From: Gemmatimonadota bacterium
Lineage (GTDB): Bacteria > Gemmatimonadota > Gemmatimonadetes > Gemmatimonadales > Gemmatimonadaceae
Direction of reading: 5' to 3'
DNA length: 37,473 nucleotides
NCBI GenBank assembly: GCA_003152485.1
Contig: PMAE01000078.1
Span: 10,384-47,856 of the forward strand
How positions within the stretch are numbered: position 1 is the first letter of the stretch; each line of letters begins with the position of its first letter. Shown here piece after piece: positions 8,704 through 17,077 of this stretch. The notes beneath the pieces are model-generated. The model saw only the letters and a program-made list of their open reading frames with translations. It made no database searches and was not told the origin of the DNA. The position numbers and the translations under genes were made by a program.

Positions 8704-9621
8704 CTAAGCTGCGACCTCGGTCTGGGGTCGTCGGAGCTTGAATTCGGCGCGCATGGTCTCGCCTTCAGGGGACAATTTGACCGGATGGACCGCGCGAATG
8801 CCCTGTTGCAGCAGCTGAGCCGCGTCGATCGGTAGAGGCGGCCGGAACTGAATCCAGACGTCGGGACGCGCGGGATCGACGTTGATATCGAGCAACTGGT
8901 GGCCGACGGCTTTGGTTGCCAAGCCCAGGAGCACGTCCTCCTCGACGGTCAACGCGCGATAGCGGGGTGGGATGCGGTCGAAGTACCCGGAGTCGCTGAG
9001 CGCTCGCAGGGTGGCGCCGTGGATGCCGCTGAGGGCGCCTAGCACGTGTTCGCCGAACTCGTAGCCGTTGCGGCGAGCGGCGGCCAGATAGCGGGCCCAG
9101 AAGGGGCGCCCGACCCGAATCGAGTGGCGATCCTTGTGGAGCCCGACCGGCATGAGATCGAGAATCATGTTGCGGCGGATCCGCCGAAATTCACGCGCGC
9201 TGCCGTTCGCAGCCACGCGATAGGCGCCGACGATGCCCGGTCCGTCGGCGGTGAGCCGACGGCGGATCAGATCGACCAGCCCGGGACCGATCACGCAGGT
9301 GTCGGGGTCGATCTTGATGACGAGACCGGGGGTGACCGGCTCAGCGGCGATCGCCGACAGCAGGGAAAACATCGAGCGCGCGATGCCGCGGTAGCCCCGA
9401 GGCTCAGGATTGCGGAGGACGCGGCTCCGCGGATGATCGGCGGCCCACCGCACGAGCGCGTCGTACGTGCCGTCGATCGTACAGTCGTCGAGGATCCACG
9501 CTTCCGCCTCGGGCTCGAAGGCCGCCATGCTGTCGAGCGAATCGACAGCGATCTTGCCCTCACCGGGTCCGACGGCCATCACAAATATTACGCGACCCGT
9601 GGCCAACGCTAACCCGTCCAT
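8704..9621 (-). CDS. GT2-like glycosyltransferase
   Basis: This is a probable GT-A fold glycosyltransferase in the cytoplasm. Features seen are an N-terminal VIFVMAVGPGEG strand, AWILDDCTIDGTYDAL in the place of the GT2 DDGSTDGT motif, the metal-binding style KIDPDTCVI, and RALTVEEDVLLGLATKAVG, where ED is the usual catalytic acidic pair. I prefer the ATG at 9621, which follows a G-rich ribosome-site-like run; the frame is open to an ATG at 9681. Its length of about 305 residues fits the family. There is no membrane segment. It is on the same strand as the exopolysaccharide operon, upstream of its promoter region, so it may be expressed separately but serve the same polymer. The sugar is unknown. 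Confidence 0.72.
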   Translation of the reverse strand: MDGLALATGRVIFVMAVGPGEGKIAVDSLDSMAAFEPEAEAWILDDCTIDGTYDALVRWAADHPRSRVLRNPEPRGYRGIARSMFSLLSAIAAEPVTPGLVIKIDPDTCVIGPGLVDLIRRRLTADGPGIVGAYRVAANGSAREFRRIRRNMILDLMPVGLHKDRHSIRVGRPFWARYLAAARRNGYEFGEHVLGALSGIHGATLRALSDSGYFDRIPPRYRALTVEEDVLLGLATKAVGHQLLDINVDPARPDVWIQFRPPLPIDAAQLLQQGIRAVHPVKLSPEGETMRAEFKLRRPQTEVAA

Positions 9622-9826
9622 CGTAGCCCCCCGAGAAATCGCCCCGCCCTGGATGATCGGCGCGGGTACGCGTTCTCGCAAGAATTGCGCGCGGCGAGGC
9701 GTAGAACCGATTGGCTCGGACCGCGCGGCTGTCCGAATCGAGTGGTTTCGGGTCAGCTAGAGCTAGTACAGCCTACGGGGGTCAGAGGTCCAGGGGCGGC
9801 CGTCCGAGTGACGAGGAGGCGCCCGG

Positions 9827-12784
9827 TCAGAATCCTTGACGTATCCCGATCCCGACCGTAGTGCCGTAATACTCACGTTGGGCGTTGTACGGATGCGCGG
9901 TCGTGCCCGTGAAGAAGCCGAAGATCGCGTTGTTGAGGTTGAGCACCTGCGCGGTGAGCGCCGTGGTGCCAAATACCGTCCACGTCAATGCCCCGTCGAT
10001 CTGCCAGTGCGCGTAGTTGTAGACGTCTCCGGAGGCCGGGTTGCTGGTCCCGTCGGTGCCGTACTGATAAATGCTCGCTGACGTATACTGACCGGCGAGC
10101 CGAGCAGTGACCGGGGAATAATCATAGAGCAGCGCCACGTTGAACATGTTCGGGAACTGCCGCGGAAGCGGGGTGTGACGAACTGGCGTGTTCGCGTAGG
10201 GGAAGACCGGGGTGCCCTGGGGCGTCAGGTAGCTGACCGAGTCGAAGCCCGGAATCGGTACGACCGCCCGAGACTCGACGTGCGTGTAGTTGACGTCGAA
10301 CCCGATTCCACTCCAGGCGGCCGGCAGAAAGGTCAAATGCTGCGTGTAATCGACTTCAGCGCCCCACAGATGGGCGCTCGGGCCGTTCTGAAATTGCGTG
10401 GCATAGAATCCCGCGTACTGCGCCTCCGGACCCGCGTACAGTGCCGTGCGCTCAAAAATGAAGTCATGAATGTCTTTGTAGAAGACGCCCCCTGAGAGCA
10501 CCCCGACCGACGGGAAGTAGTGCTCCCCGAGCAGGTCGAAATTCCACGCGTACTCGGGCTTGAGATTCGGGTTGCCGGTGCTGATCGGGCTCGAGATCTG
10601 GCCCGGCTGCGCGCCGGCGGCATTGAAGCTCGGCGCCAATTGGATGTAGTCCGGCCGGGCGATGCCTTTCGTCACGGCGGCCCGCACGTTGGTGTTGTCG
10701 TCGAGCGCGTACCGCAATTGCAGGCTAGGAAACAGATCGGTATACGAGCTCGTTCCGTGTACGACCGTCGAGCCGAGCGTATCACTCGGACTCGACGTGG
10801 CGTGGCCGGCGTATCCCACCACGGTGTTTTCCAGTCGAAGCCCGAGGTTGATGTGTAATGCGCGGACATCGAGCGTCTGCATGACATAGCCGGCAATCAC
10901 CTGCTCCGTCCCGGCAAAGGTCGCAAGATTGTCCGACAGCGCCTGCCCCGAGGCTTCCTGGAATTGACCCGAGTTGCTGCCGAAGTAGTTGTTGACGGCC
11001 GGAATGCTCCCATAGGGCGCGAGAGGGTAGCACCCGGAACAGATGTGGCCGTAGAAATTTGGATTGTTGTAGGTCGACAAGAATTGGGCTAACGTGATGG
11101 GGTTTGAGCCGGTGTAATTGAACTGCGGCTGAAACGATAGGTAGCCTTTGTGCTCGTTGTCGATCTTGGCGCCGAACTTGAACGTCGCGGGGAGGCCGCC
11201 GAGTTGGTACGGCAGGAGCGCATCGGCCTTCGCCCCGACGGTCTGTCCGCTATTCAACTCGTTGTCCGTTTCGAGCGTGCCGAGCTGGTAGTTGCTCGGG
11301 TTGGCGATGGCACTGCGGACCGCTGGCGACACCGAGTATGTGGGAATCAAGGGACTCGTGTTGTACGTGTACGAAAACGAGCTCAAATTGTTGACGCCGT
11401 TGTAGTCGTCCTGATAATGGTCGTGCTGCGTCGCTTGCGAGCCGGCGTAATTCGCCGCGTACGAGAGGTGCACGTGGCCCAGGTCCTGCTTGCCACCGCC
11501 GGTGAATCCCCATGTATGTTCGATCGGGCCTCGATTGGCCACGGCGTTGCTGACGCTCCCATCGGTGACCGTGGGGACGCCGTTGACTAACGCATCGGTA
11601 CCGCCTGAGACATCCGTTTCCCACCGGTTGGCCTCGTCGAAGAACGCGCTCCACAGCCCTTTGACGTAAATCGACGATGTGGGTGAGAAGCGATAATCGA
11701 GATCCCCGCCGGCGCCGTAGCGTGTGCGGTAGTAGTCGTATTCGCGTTGGCCCCATGCGGTGGGGAACACATGCGTGAAGGCAGAGCCGTTGGGCACCGG
11801 AGTGAACCCCGTCGGGCCGCCAGCAACGTCGGCCTGGAATGCCGGCTCGACGTCGTTGATCACGCGGTTCGTGCGGTCGTAGGTACCGCTGAAGAGGAAG
11901 CCAAACTTCTGCACGTCGCCCACGCGACCGCCATAGCTCATGTTCGCCTGACCGTTGTTGTTGCTTTGCAGCGACTGGTAGGCGTAGGTGCCCGAGAAGT
12001 AGCCGTGTGGCGCGCCTTCCGGGACTTTTGTCACCAGATTGACGGACCCACCGATCGCGCGGGCATCCTGATCGGCGGTGAGCGTCTTGGAGACCTCGAT
12101 GGCGCCGAGGAGGTCCGCTGGCACGTCGTCGAGCTTCACCGCGCGGACGTCGGTGGCGAGCGTCCCCGGCACGTCGGCGCCATCGATTGTGACATGCTGA
12201 AAATCCGGCGGCGTCCCGCGGATCTCGACGTACTTGCCCTCGCCCTCATCCCGCTCCGAGGTCACGCCGGGTAGGCGCGCCAACGCTTCGGCCGCGTTGG
12301 CGTTCGGGAGCGCGCGAATCTCATCGCCCGACATCACGGTTATGATGTTGTCCGCGTCCTTCTGTTCCTGCAGGGCGCCCGCCGTCGTCTCGTTCAGCCG
12401 TGGCGATGTGACGACCACCGACTTGAGCGTGTTGGCATCGGCGTGGAGCACGACGTGATGATAGGCGGTTTGGCCTGCGGTGACCGTGACCGCAAATGTG
12501 TCCGGCTTGAACCCGATGAAATGCGCTTGCAGCCGGTAGGCACCGGCCGGAAGTTGCGCGATCGCGTACGCACCATCGGCGGCCGCAAAGACGCCGTACC
12601 GGGCGTTGCCGAGGACGCTGATGGACGCCGCGATTGGGGCGCCCGCAGTGTCGACGATCCGGCCAGCGATCGTTCCGTTTTGTGTTTGAGCGACTGCCAT
12701 CGCAGGTGCAGTCGCCATGCCTCCGATTGCGGCGAGAAGAGCAAACAGCGGGGCATTCAGCGGGTGGACGAAAGCTAGACGCAT
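9827..12784 (-). CDS. TonB-dependent receptor with N-terminal carboxypeptidase-regulatory-like domain
   Basis: This is an outer-membrane gated channel that uses TonB energy to import a large substrate. The 985 residues begin with a signal peptide (about 1-33, MRLAFVHPLNAPLFALLAAI, cut near AVAQ). A CarboxypepD_reg-like beta domain follows at about 36-120 (GTIAGRIVDTAGAPI to PAGAYRLQAHFIGF). The plug begins near DNIITVMSGDEIRALPNANA and contains ALARLPGVTSERDEG, VEIRGTPPDF and AIGGSVNLVTK. The rest is barrel strands with aromatic alternation, ending in RQGF with the terminal Phe expected for BAM recognition. The plug resembles receptors for carbohydrates or haem, but the substrate is not readable. 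No SusD partner is adjacent. A 10-base-pair inverted repeat lies upstream of the start. Confidence 0.92.
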   Translation of the reverse strand: MRLAFVHPLNAPLFALLAAIGGMATAPAMAVAQTQNGTIAGRIVDTAGAPIAASISVLGNARYGVFAAADGAYAIAQLPAGAYRLQAHFIGFKPDTFAVTVTAGQTAYHHVVLHADANTLKSVVVTSPRLNETTAGALQEQKDADNIITVMSGDEIRALPNANAAEALARLPGVTSERDEGEGKYVEIRGTPPDFQHVTIDGADVPGTLATDVRAVKLDDVPADLLGAIEVSKTLTADQDARAIGGSVNLVTKVPEGAPHGYFSGTYAYQSLQSNNNGQANMSYGGRVGDVQKFGFLFSGTYDRTNRVINDVEPAFQADVAGGPTGFTPVPNGSAFTHVFPTAWGQREYDYYRTRYGAGGDLDYRFSPTSSIYVKGLWSAFFDEANRWETDVSGGTDALVNGVPTVTDGSVSNAVANRGPIEHTWGFTGGGKQDLGHVHLSYAANYAGSQATQHDHYQDDYNGVNNLSSFSYTYNTSPLIPTYSVSPAVRSAIANPSNYQLGTLETDNELNSGQTVGAKADALLPYQLGGLPATFKFGAKIDNEHKGYLSFQPQFNYTGSNPITLAQFLSTYNNPNFYGHICSGCYPLAPYGSIPAVNNYFGSNSGQFQEASGQALSDNLATFAGTEQVIAGYVMQTLDVRALHINLGLRLENTVVGYAGHATSSPSDTLGSTVVHGTSSYTDLFPSLQLRYALDDNTNVRAAVTKGIARPDYIQLAPSFNAAGAQPGQISSPISTGNPNLKPEYAWNFDLLGEHYFPSVGVLSGGVFYKDIHDFIFERTALYAGPEAQYAGFYATQFQNGPSAHLWGAEVDYTQHLTFLPAAWSGIGFDVNYTHVESRAVVPIPGFDSVSYLTPQGTPVFPYANTPVRHTPLPRQFPNMFNVALLYDYSPVTARLAGQYTSASIYQYGTDGTSNPASGDVYNYAHWQIDGALTWTVFGTTALTAQVLNLNNAIFGFFTGTTAHPYNAQREYYGTTVGIGIRQGF

Positions 12785-12905
12785 GCGTGATCTCAGAGTA
12801 CGGGTTTCCGCACGGTGGGCTGAGTGCGAAGCTACGCCCGTGAGACATCCGTCGAGGTCACGCTTCCGCTACTTCATGTACCGACTCTGATCGTCGTTCG
12901 TTACG

Positions 12906-12939
12906 CCTCGTGACACAGCATGCCCGCTATGTCACGAGG
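12906..12939. promoter_or_regulatory. Inverted repeat CCTCGTGACA-N14-TGTCACGAGG upstream of receptor gene
   Basis: This is a perfect 10-base-pair inverted repeat with a 14-base spacer, 122 bases upstream of the receptor ATG. It could be a double-half-site operator for a dimeric regulator or a hairpin in the 5' leader of the transcript. There is no T-run, so it is a poor terminator. Confidence 0.5.
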
Positions 12940-12979
12940 TGGGGGCCGCGACGACGCGCCGTCATCGGCCACACACAAA

Positions 12980-13013
12980 CGTTCCGGCTCTACAGAGACG
13001 TAGAGCCGGAACG
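12980..13013 (-). terminator. Hairpin terminator after the DUF4384 gene
   Basis: The stem CGTTCCGGCTCTAC pairs perfectly over 14 bases with GTAGAGCCGGAACG around a six-base loop. On the minus strand it is followed by TTTGTGTG, a weak T-rich tail. It lies about 110 bases beyond the DUF4384 stop, so it would end that transcript before the receptor promoter. Confidence 0.65.
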
Positions 13014-13018
13014 CTCGA

Positions 13019-13048
13019 GCTGTTGTTAGCTGTTGTTAGCTGATGTTA
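13019..13048. repeat. Three tandem 10-base repeats (GCTGTTGTTA)
   Basis: Two identical copies of GCTGTTGTTA are followed by GCTGATGTTA, giving 30 bases of tandem repeat next to the terminator hairpin. It is AT-richer than its surroundings. No function is evident. Confidence 0.6.
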
Positions 13049-13122
13049 CAACCACGGTGTTACATACGGCCGGCGCGATCTGTCGTCGGCGTCACCGGTG
13101 ACCGCGGATTAGCGATCAGTGA

Positions 13123-14589
13123 CTATCTGTGGTGGCCGCCGCCGCCCCCGCCGCCCCCGCCGCCCCCATGCCCACCACCGCCCCCGCTATGGCCCCCGCC
13201 ACGGGATCCGCCGCCGCCGCTGGCGCGGGTTCCACCGCCGCCTTGCCGGGGGCCGGATTCGCGCGCTCCACCACCCTCGCTCCGCACCGAGTTTTCCGGC
13301 GCGGATTCGACGCGGTGGCCCATCGCGCGGGCCGACCCGCCGCCCTCGCCACGTCCAGCCGACGGCGACTCGTAGCGGGAGCCACCGTAGGAGCCTTGGC
13401 CATTCGACTCAGAGCGCGACACACGTGCGGCCGTGGCTGGCCCACCACGCATCGTCTCCCCCGCGTAGCCGGTACGTGCCGACTGGCCGACTTCGCCAGC
13501 CGACCCGCGGACGACGAGCCGTCCGGAGCCCGGTTGCGCGGACTGCCCCATCGCCTGCACGCGACGGAACACGGTCGGATTGCCTGCGTTGCCGCCGACT
13601 CCGCCACGGAACGCGCCCGCGCTGATACCGCCGCGTGACGAGGTGAGGCGCGCGTTGGCGAAGATCGCATTGCCGCGGCCCGCCGCAAACCCGGCGCCCC
13701 GTGGACGGAAGCCAACCTGCGGGCCGCCGATGAAGGGACGCCCGTTGAAGATCGGCCGCTGCCCGACGCCCAGCCCAAAGCGCCCGGGGAAGTATCCTCC
13801 GCCGAAGCCAAACCCGAAACCGAACCCGAAGCCCGAGCCGAATCCGTACCCAAATGGCGAGTAGTCCCAGGGCGAATAGAACCACGGGTTATACGCGAAC
13901 CCGTAACCCGGGCCGCACACCCACGGGTCGCAATACGGGTCGTACCCCCCATAGTAGGACGGGGGGTAGGGATAGTAGTCGGATGATCCGCCGTCACCGC
14001 CGGACGCATACGAGGAGCGTGCGCGATCGCGCGGTGACGTCACGGTATAGTTCGCGAGGTCGTAGTCGAACCGGCCCCCGGATGTCGCCATCCGCTGGAT
14101 CACATCGGTGAGCGTCGCTTCCGCGCTCTGCCCGCGAGCGGTGTCGGGAAACGCGCTCGAGTTCCACGCGCTGCCGCCGTTGGCGAACTCGTCGAATTTG
14201 AATGGGTCCTTCGAGACAGCCGCGTAAATCGTCCCCGTGCCGCGGGTAGCGGACACGACGAAGCTCCCGTCCGACGTGTGCGACCGGACGTCGAATTCCT
14301 CGCCGCCGTGCACGAAGTCATCATCGGCCGGACTCTCCGGGTACAACACGGACACGCGGCCGTTCGGGTCGGCCCGCAGCACGACGAGATAGGCATCGTC
14401 GCGCACCTTGACCCGAACGCGGGCCCGATCGCCGGCATCGAACACGTTCTGACTGTTGAGCGTGATCCGCACCGCCGGCTCATCCGCAGCGGCGTTCTGT
14501 CCGGCGCCGCTGGTCGCGCTTCCCACCGCAGGCATCGGCGCGACCGCCGCCGACCCGAAAAGGAATGCCCCTAGCAACGTCGAGATCAT
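13123..14589 (-). CDS. Exported DUF4384-domain protein with Gly/Tyr/Pro-rich C-terminus
   Basis: I place the start at ATG 14589 because GGAGG lies six bases upstream; an ATG five codons earlier is also in frame. The product of about 488 residues has a signal peptide (MISTLLGAFLFGSAAVAPMP) and then a DUF4384-like beta domain (VRITLNSQNVFDAGDRARVR, VLYPESPADDDFV, SFVVSATRGTGTIYAAVS) up to about residue 150. After that comes low-complexity sequence: Tyr/Pro/Gly-rich, then repeated Phe-Gly pairs, then a Gly/Arg/Ser-rich tail with an 11-glycine run ending in HHR. DUF4384 proteins are envelope proteins of uncertain function. It is on the same strand as the FecR protein gene, 78 bases downstream of it. 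It may be a surface or matrix structural protein, but that is a guess. Confidence 0.8.
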   Translation of the reverse strand: MISTLLGAFLFGSAAVAPMPAVGSATSGAGQNAAADEPAVRITLNSQNVFDAGDRARVRVKVRDDAYLVVLRADPNGRVSVLYPESPADDDFVHGGEEFDVRSHTSDGSFVVSATRGTGTIYAAVSKDPFKFDEFANGGSAWNSSAFPDTARGQSAEATLTDVIQRMATSGGRFDYDLANYTVTSPRDRARSSYASGGDGGSSDYYPYPPSYYGGYDPYCDPWVCGPGYGFAYNPWFYSPWDYSPFGYGFGSGFGFGFGFGFGGGYFPGRFGLGVGQRPIFNGRPFIGGPQVGFRPRGAGFAAGRGNAIFANARLTSSRGGISAGAFRGGVGGNAGNPTVFRRVQAMGQSAQPGSGRLVVRGSAGEVGQSARTGYAGETMRGGPATAARVSRSESNGQGSYGGSRYESPSAGRGEGGGSARAMGHRVESAPENSVRSEGGGARESGPRQGGGGTRASGGGGSRGGGHSGGGGGHGGGGGGGGGGGHHR

Positions 14590-14667
14590 AAACGCCTCCA
14601 TCACCTGCTCAAGAGAGTGAAATTCTACCGCACAACGTGATACCCCACATCAGTGCCCGAGTGCCAC

Positions 14668-16869
14668 CTACTTCTCCTTCGGCTTCTCCTCGTCCTTTGG
14701 CGGTGCAGGTGGCGGCTTCGGCTTGGCGTGCTTGGCTTTGTGCTGCTTGGCCGCCCCGCTATTGGCCCCACTGTTGGACCCGCTGTTGGAGCCGCTGTTC
14801 GTGCCTCCACTCGTGCCGCTTGCAGCGCCCGTTCCCGCGCTGCCGCTCGCGCCGGGTTTGACGCCCGATGCGCCGCCTTCGGCCGCCGTGCCACCGGTAC
14901 CCACTCCGTGGTTCTCCGACGGTGGGTTGCCACCCACGACGGCTGGCTTGGAAGTTGTCGTCGTGTTGTCGGCTGCGCCAGACGGTACACGGGTCGCCGT
15001 AGCGGGCGCGGCCCGATCCGGCGGATGCGGTACCGTGCTCGCGGGACGCGGGGTGTTGTTCACCCCACTGGCGTTCGTCGTACTGGACGCCGAGCCCGCG
15101 CTGGTATTGCTATTCGCCCCAGTTGATACGCGATTCGCGCTGGCCGGCGGCGGCACGACGTGCGTGCCGGGTGCAGCGTCGGGCGGCCGCACCGCGGAGT
15201 GGGTCGCCGCAACGGTCCGCGGAACGAAGCCTTGGCCCGCCGCGCCGGCGACCGGCGCAGCAGCGGTGAGTCCGCCGCGAGCGGGCTTGAGACCGCCGCC
15301 GTTCGGCGAGTACGACGCAGGCTTCACCAGTGCCGTGTTCGGGCTGCTGAGTGTTGGAGAGCTCTGGCGGATCGCCGCCTCCTGCGCCGGCGCAAGCGGG
15401 CGACCGCCATTGGCGGCCAGCGCTTGCTGCTTCGCGGCGAAGGGGATCGGTGCCGGCCGCGGCGCGACATTCGCCACCACCGCCCGACTCTCGATCGCCG
15501 ACGGTGGGGCCTTGGCCGACTCATTCGTATTCACGGCAGCCAAGCTGGCGCGCGTCGGCACGATCGCCGGCGCGGATCCCATCGGCGGCGCGGTCTGCAT
15601 CTCATGCGTCACCGCGATGGGTGCCGACTGGACGGGGCGCGCACTCGAAAACGCGGTGCCCGTGGTCGCCGTGATGGCGCCTGGGGCCATCCGGTTCCGG
15701 TACTCGACGCTGGTGACGTTCGTCGTGTTGTTGACGACCGTGATGTTGGTCACGTTCGTCACGTTGGTGACGTTGACCTGGCGAACGTACGTCGGACTCG
15801 TCGCGTACGCCGGGTGATACACCTCTTGGGGTCCGAGCGCGAACCATGCGACCGCCGCGCCGACACCGACCGCGACCGCGACGCCCCCGGGACGCGGCCC
15901 GGGACCGCCACCGACGAAGACGACGAGCGCGGGCGCATAGACGGGCCGGGGCGCGATTTGCCCAGGGACCCATGCCCATCCGCCGCCGACGTATGCCCAG
16001 CGACCGTAGTGATAGGGCGCGTATCCCCACGGCGCGTCATCGACCCACGTCCACCCCCACGGATCGACCCATACCCATTGGCCGGTGTGGTACGGCGCCC
16101 AGCCTGCGGGTTCGTTAGCCGGAACCCACACCTGACCGTAGCCCTCGGCGTAGCGCCACTGCCCGTACTGATCGAGATCGTCGTAGCCCGGCATTTCCCG
16201 AGATACGTAGCGCGCGGACACGGCGTTGTCTTCGCGCTGGTCGCGGCTCACGCACCATTGGTCCCACGCATCGGGCGTGGGCGCATCGGTGAGATCGTAC
16301 GTCGGAGAATCGACGCCCCTGATCGACGCCTGCTGCCGCGGATTGACGGCGAACGACGACCCCGCGGATGTCACTTGGGCATTGCCCGACCACACCGCGA
16401 CCACGGTCGAGTTGCCGTCGGGTCCGACGTCCACGCGATACTCGCCGGCCTGGCCGAGTGCGACCGCACCATTCGGCGCGTCGATCTCGTAGACCTGTCC
16501 ATCGTCGAGATGCCGAATGCGAATATTCATCGATCCCTGCGCAAGCCGTACCTGCAGGGTATTGTCATCGAGCGCCGTGAAGTCGAGTTCAGTCTGCGAG
16601 CTGATCCGAATGACCGTGGACCCGACGTGAACCTCAGCCCGTGAGTCATTGTCAGTCCACAGGCGGTCGCCGGTGGTCAGGGGCCGATTCGGTACGGCCG
16701 CGGCCCACTCGTCGCTACCGGCGGGGCGGAAGGACACGGCGCCCGTCATGTAGTCGAGTCGGCCGACGCGTGCCGGCGGATCGGCATCGAGTTGGCTCGG
16801 TGTCAGAACGCCCAATGCGCCCGCCGCAGCAATCGTCATGACCCCCGAAAACCACCACGTTCTCAGCAT
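14668..16869 (-). CDS. FecR-domain protein with WxWV repeats (DUF6600-like) and Pro/Ala-rich tail
   Basis: The product has 733 residues and starts with a signal peptide (MLRTWWFSGVMTIAAAGALG). A FecR domain follows (about 35-190: RVGRLDYMTGAVSFRPAG, LTTGDRLWTDNDSRAEVHVG, IRISSQTELDF, APNGAVALGQAGEYRVDV). A tryptophan-rich repeat module comes next (GWAPYHTGQWVWVDPWGW and related units), of the DUF6600 type, then asparagine/threonine/valine repeats (NVTNVTNVTN) and a long Ser/Ala/Gly/Pro linker ending in Lys/Glu. The ATG at 16869 has GGAGGG eight bases upstream. FecR domains are best known in iron-dicitrate signalling, but exported FecR-WxWV proteins are thought to bind the envelope or polysaccharide. 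There is no sigma factor nearby, so a signalling role is unlikely. Confidence 0.82.
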   Translation of the reverse strand: MLRTWWFSGVMTIAAAGALGVLTPSQLDADPPARVGRLDYMTGAVSFRPAGSDEWAAAVPNRPLTTGDRLWTDNDSRAEVHVGSTVIRISSQTELDFTALDDNTLQVRLAQGSMNIRIRHLDDGQVYEIDAPNGAVALGQAGEYRVDVGPDGNSTVVAVWSGNAQVTSAGSSFAVNPRQQASIRGVDSPTYDLTDAPTPDAWDQWCVSRDQREDNAVSARYVSREMPGYDDLDQYGQWRYAEGYGQVWVPANEPAGWAPYHTGQWVWVDPWGWTWVDDAPWGYAPYHYGRWAYVGGGWAWVPGQIAPRPVYAPALVVFVGGGPGPRPGGVAVAVGVGAAVAWFALGPQEVYHPAYATSPTYVRQVNVTNVTNVTNITVVNNTTNVTSVEYRNRMAPGAITATTGTAFSSARPVQSAPIAVTHEMQTAPPMGSAPAIVPTRASLAAVNTNESAKAPPSAIESRAVVANVAPRPAPIPFAAKQQALAANGGRPLAPAQEAAIRQSSPTLSSPNTALVKPASYSPNGGGLKPARGGLTAAAPVAGAAGQGFVPRTVAATHSAVRPPDAAPGTHVVPPPASANRVSTGANSNTSAGSASSTTNASGVNNTPRPASTVPHPPDRAAPATATRVPSGAADNTTTTSKPAVVGGNPPSENHGVGTGGTAAEGGASGVKPGASGSAGTGAASGTSGGTNSGSNSGSNSGANSGAAKQHKAKHAKPKPPPAPPKDEEKPKEK

Positions 16870-17077
16870 GTCGTACCCTCCGGCTATGCAGTCTTACTGG
16901 CAAGGGCTGGTCCGTGAATTCCACCTCCCCCTGCTGACGACTTATGAATCTGATAAGTCATTATCTAGTTTCCGGTTACCCCGCTACGAACCACGTGCTG
17001 CCGAGTCCGCTGCTGGTGACAGTGCGCCCCGGCCTAGACTATTCGATGACCTCTAAAGTGGACACGGTCGAGCGGTC
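16870..17077. promoter_or_regulatory. Divergent promoter region between FecR-protein gene and kup
   Basis: This 208-base gap separates divergently transcribed genes. It has an AT-rich patch with a perfect dyad GACTTAT-GAATCTG-ATAAGTC at 16939-16959, a likely operator or promoter element. A short frame ATG 17046 to TGA 17081 (11 codons) ends in a GTGA overlap with the kup start. Confidence 0.5.
16939..16959. promoter_or_regulatory. Seven-base-pair dyad in the divergent promoter
   Basis: GACTTAT and ATAAGTC are perfect inverse complements separated by seven bases, in the most AT-rich part of the gap. The spacing suits a dimeric regulator. No matching regulator gene is adjacent. Confidence 0.4.

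Larger units (their letters stand above)
12785..13122. other. Intergenic region with two strong inverted repeats and a short tandem repeat
   Basis: This 338-base gap lies between the TonB-receptor start and the end of the DUF4384 gene. It holds no gene that I can support. It contains an inverted repeat at 12906-12939, a 14-base-pair hairpin at 12980-13013 and three tandem 10-mers at 13019-13048, each listed separately. The first probably belongs to receptor expression, the second to termination of the upstream DUF4384 transcript. Confidence 0.6.

Noticed and set aside
15700-15790. Short repeats that might suggest a CRISPR array
   Set aside because: They are Asn-Val-Thr codon repeats inside the FecR-protein gene, with no spacers.
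14668-16869. FecR-type iron signalling system
   Set aside because: No ECF sigma factor gene is adjacent, and the domain is followed by WxWV repeats, not by the usual membrane anti-sigma arrangement.
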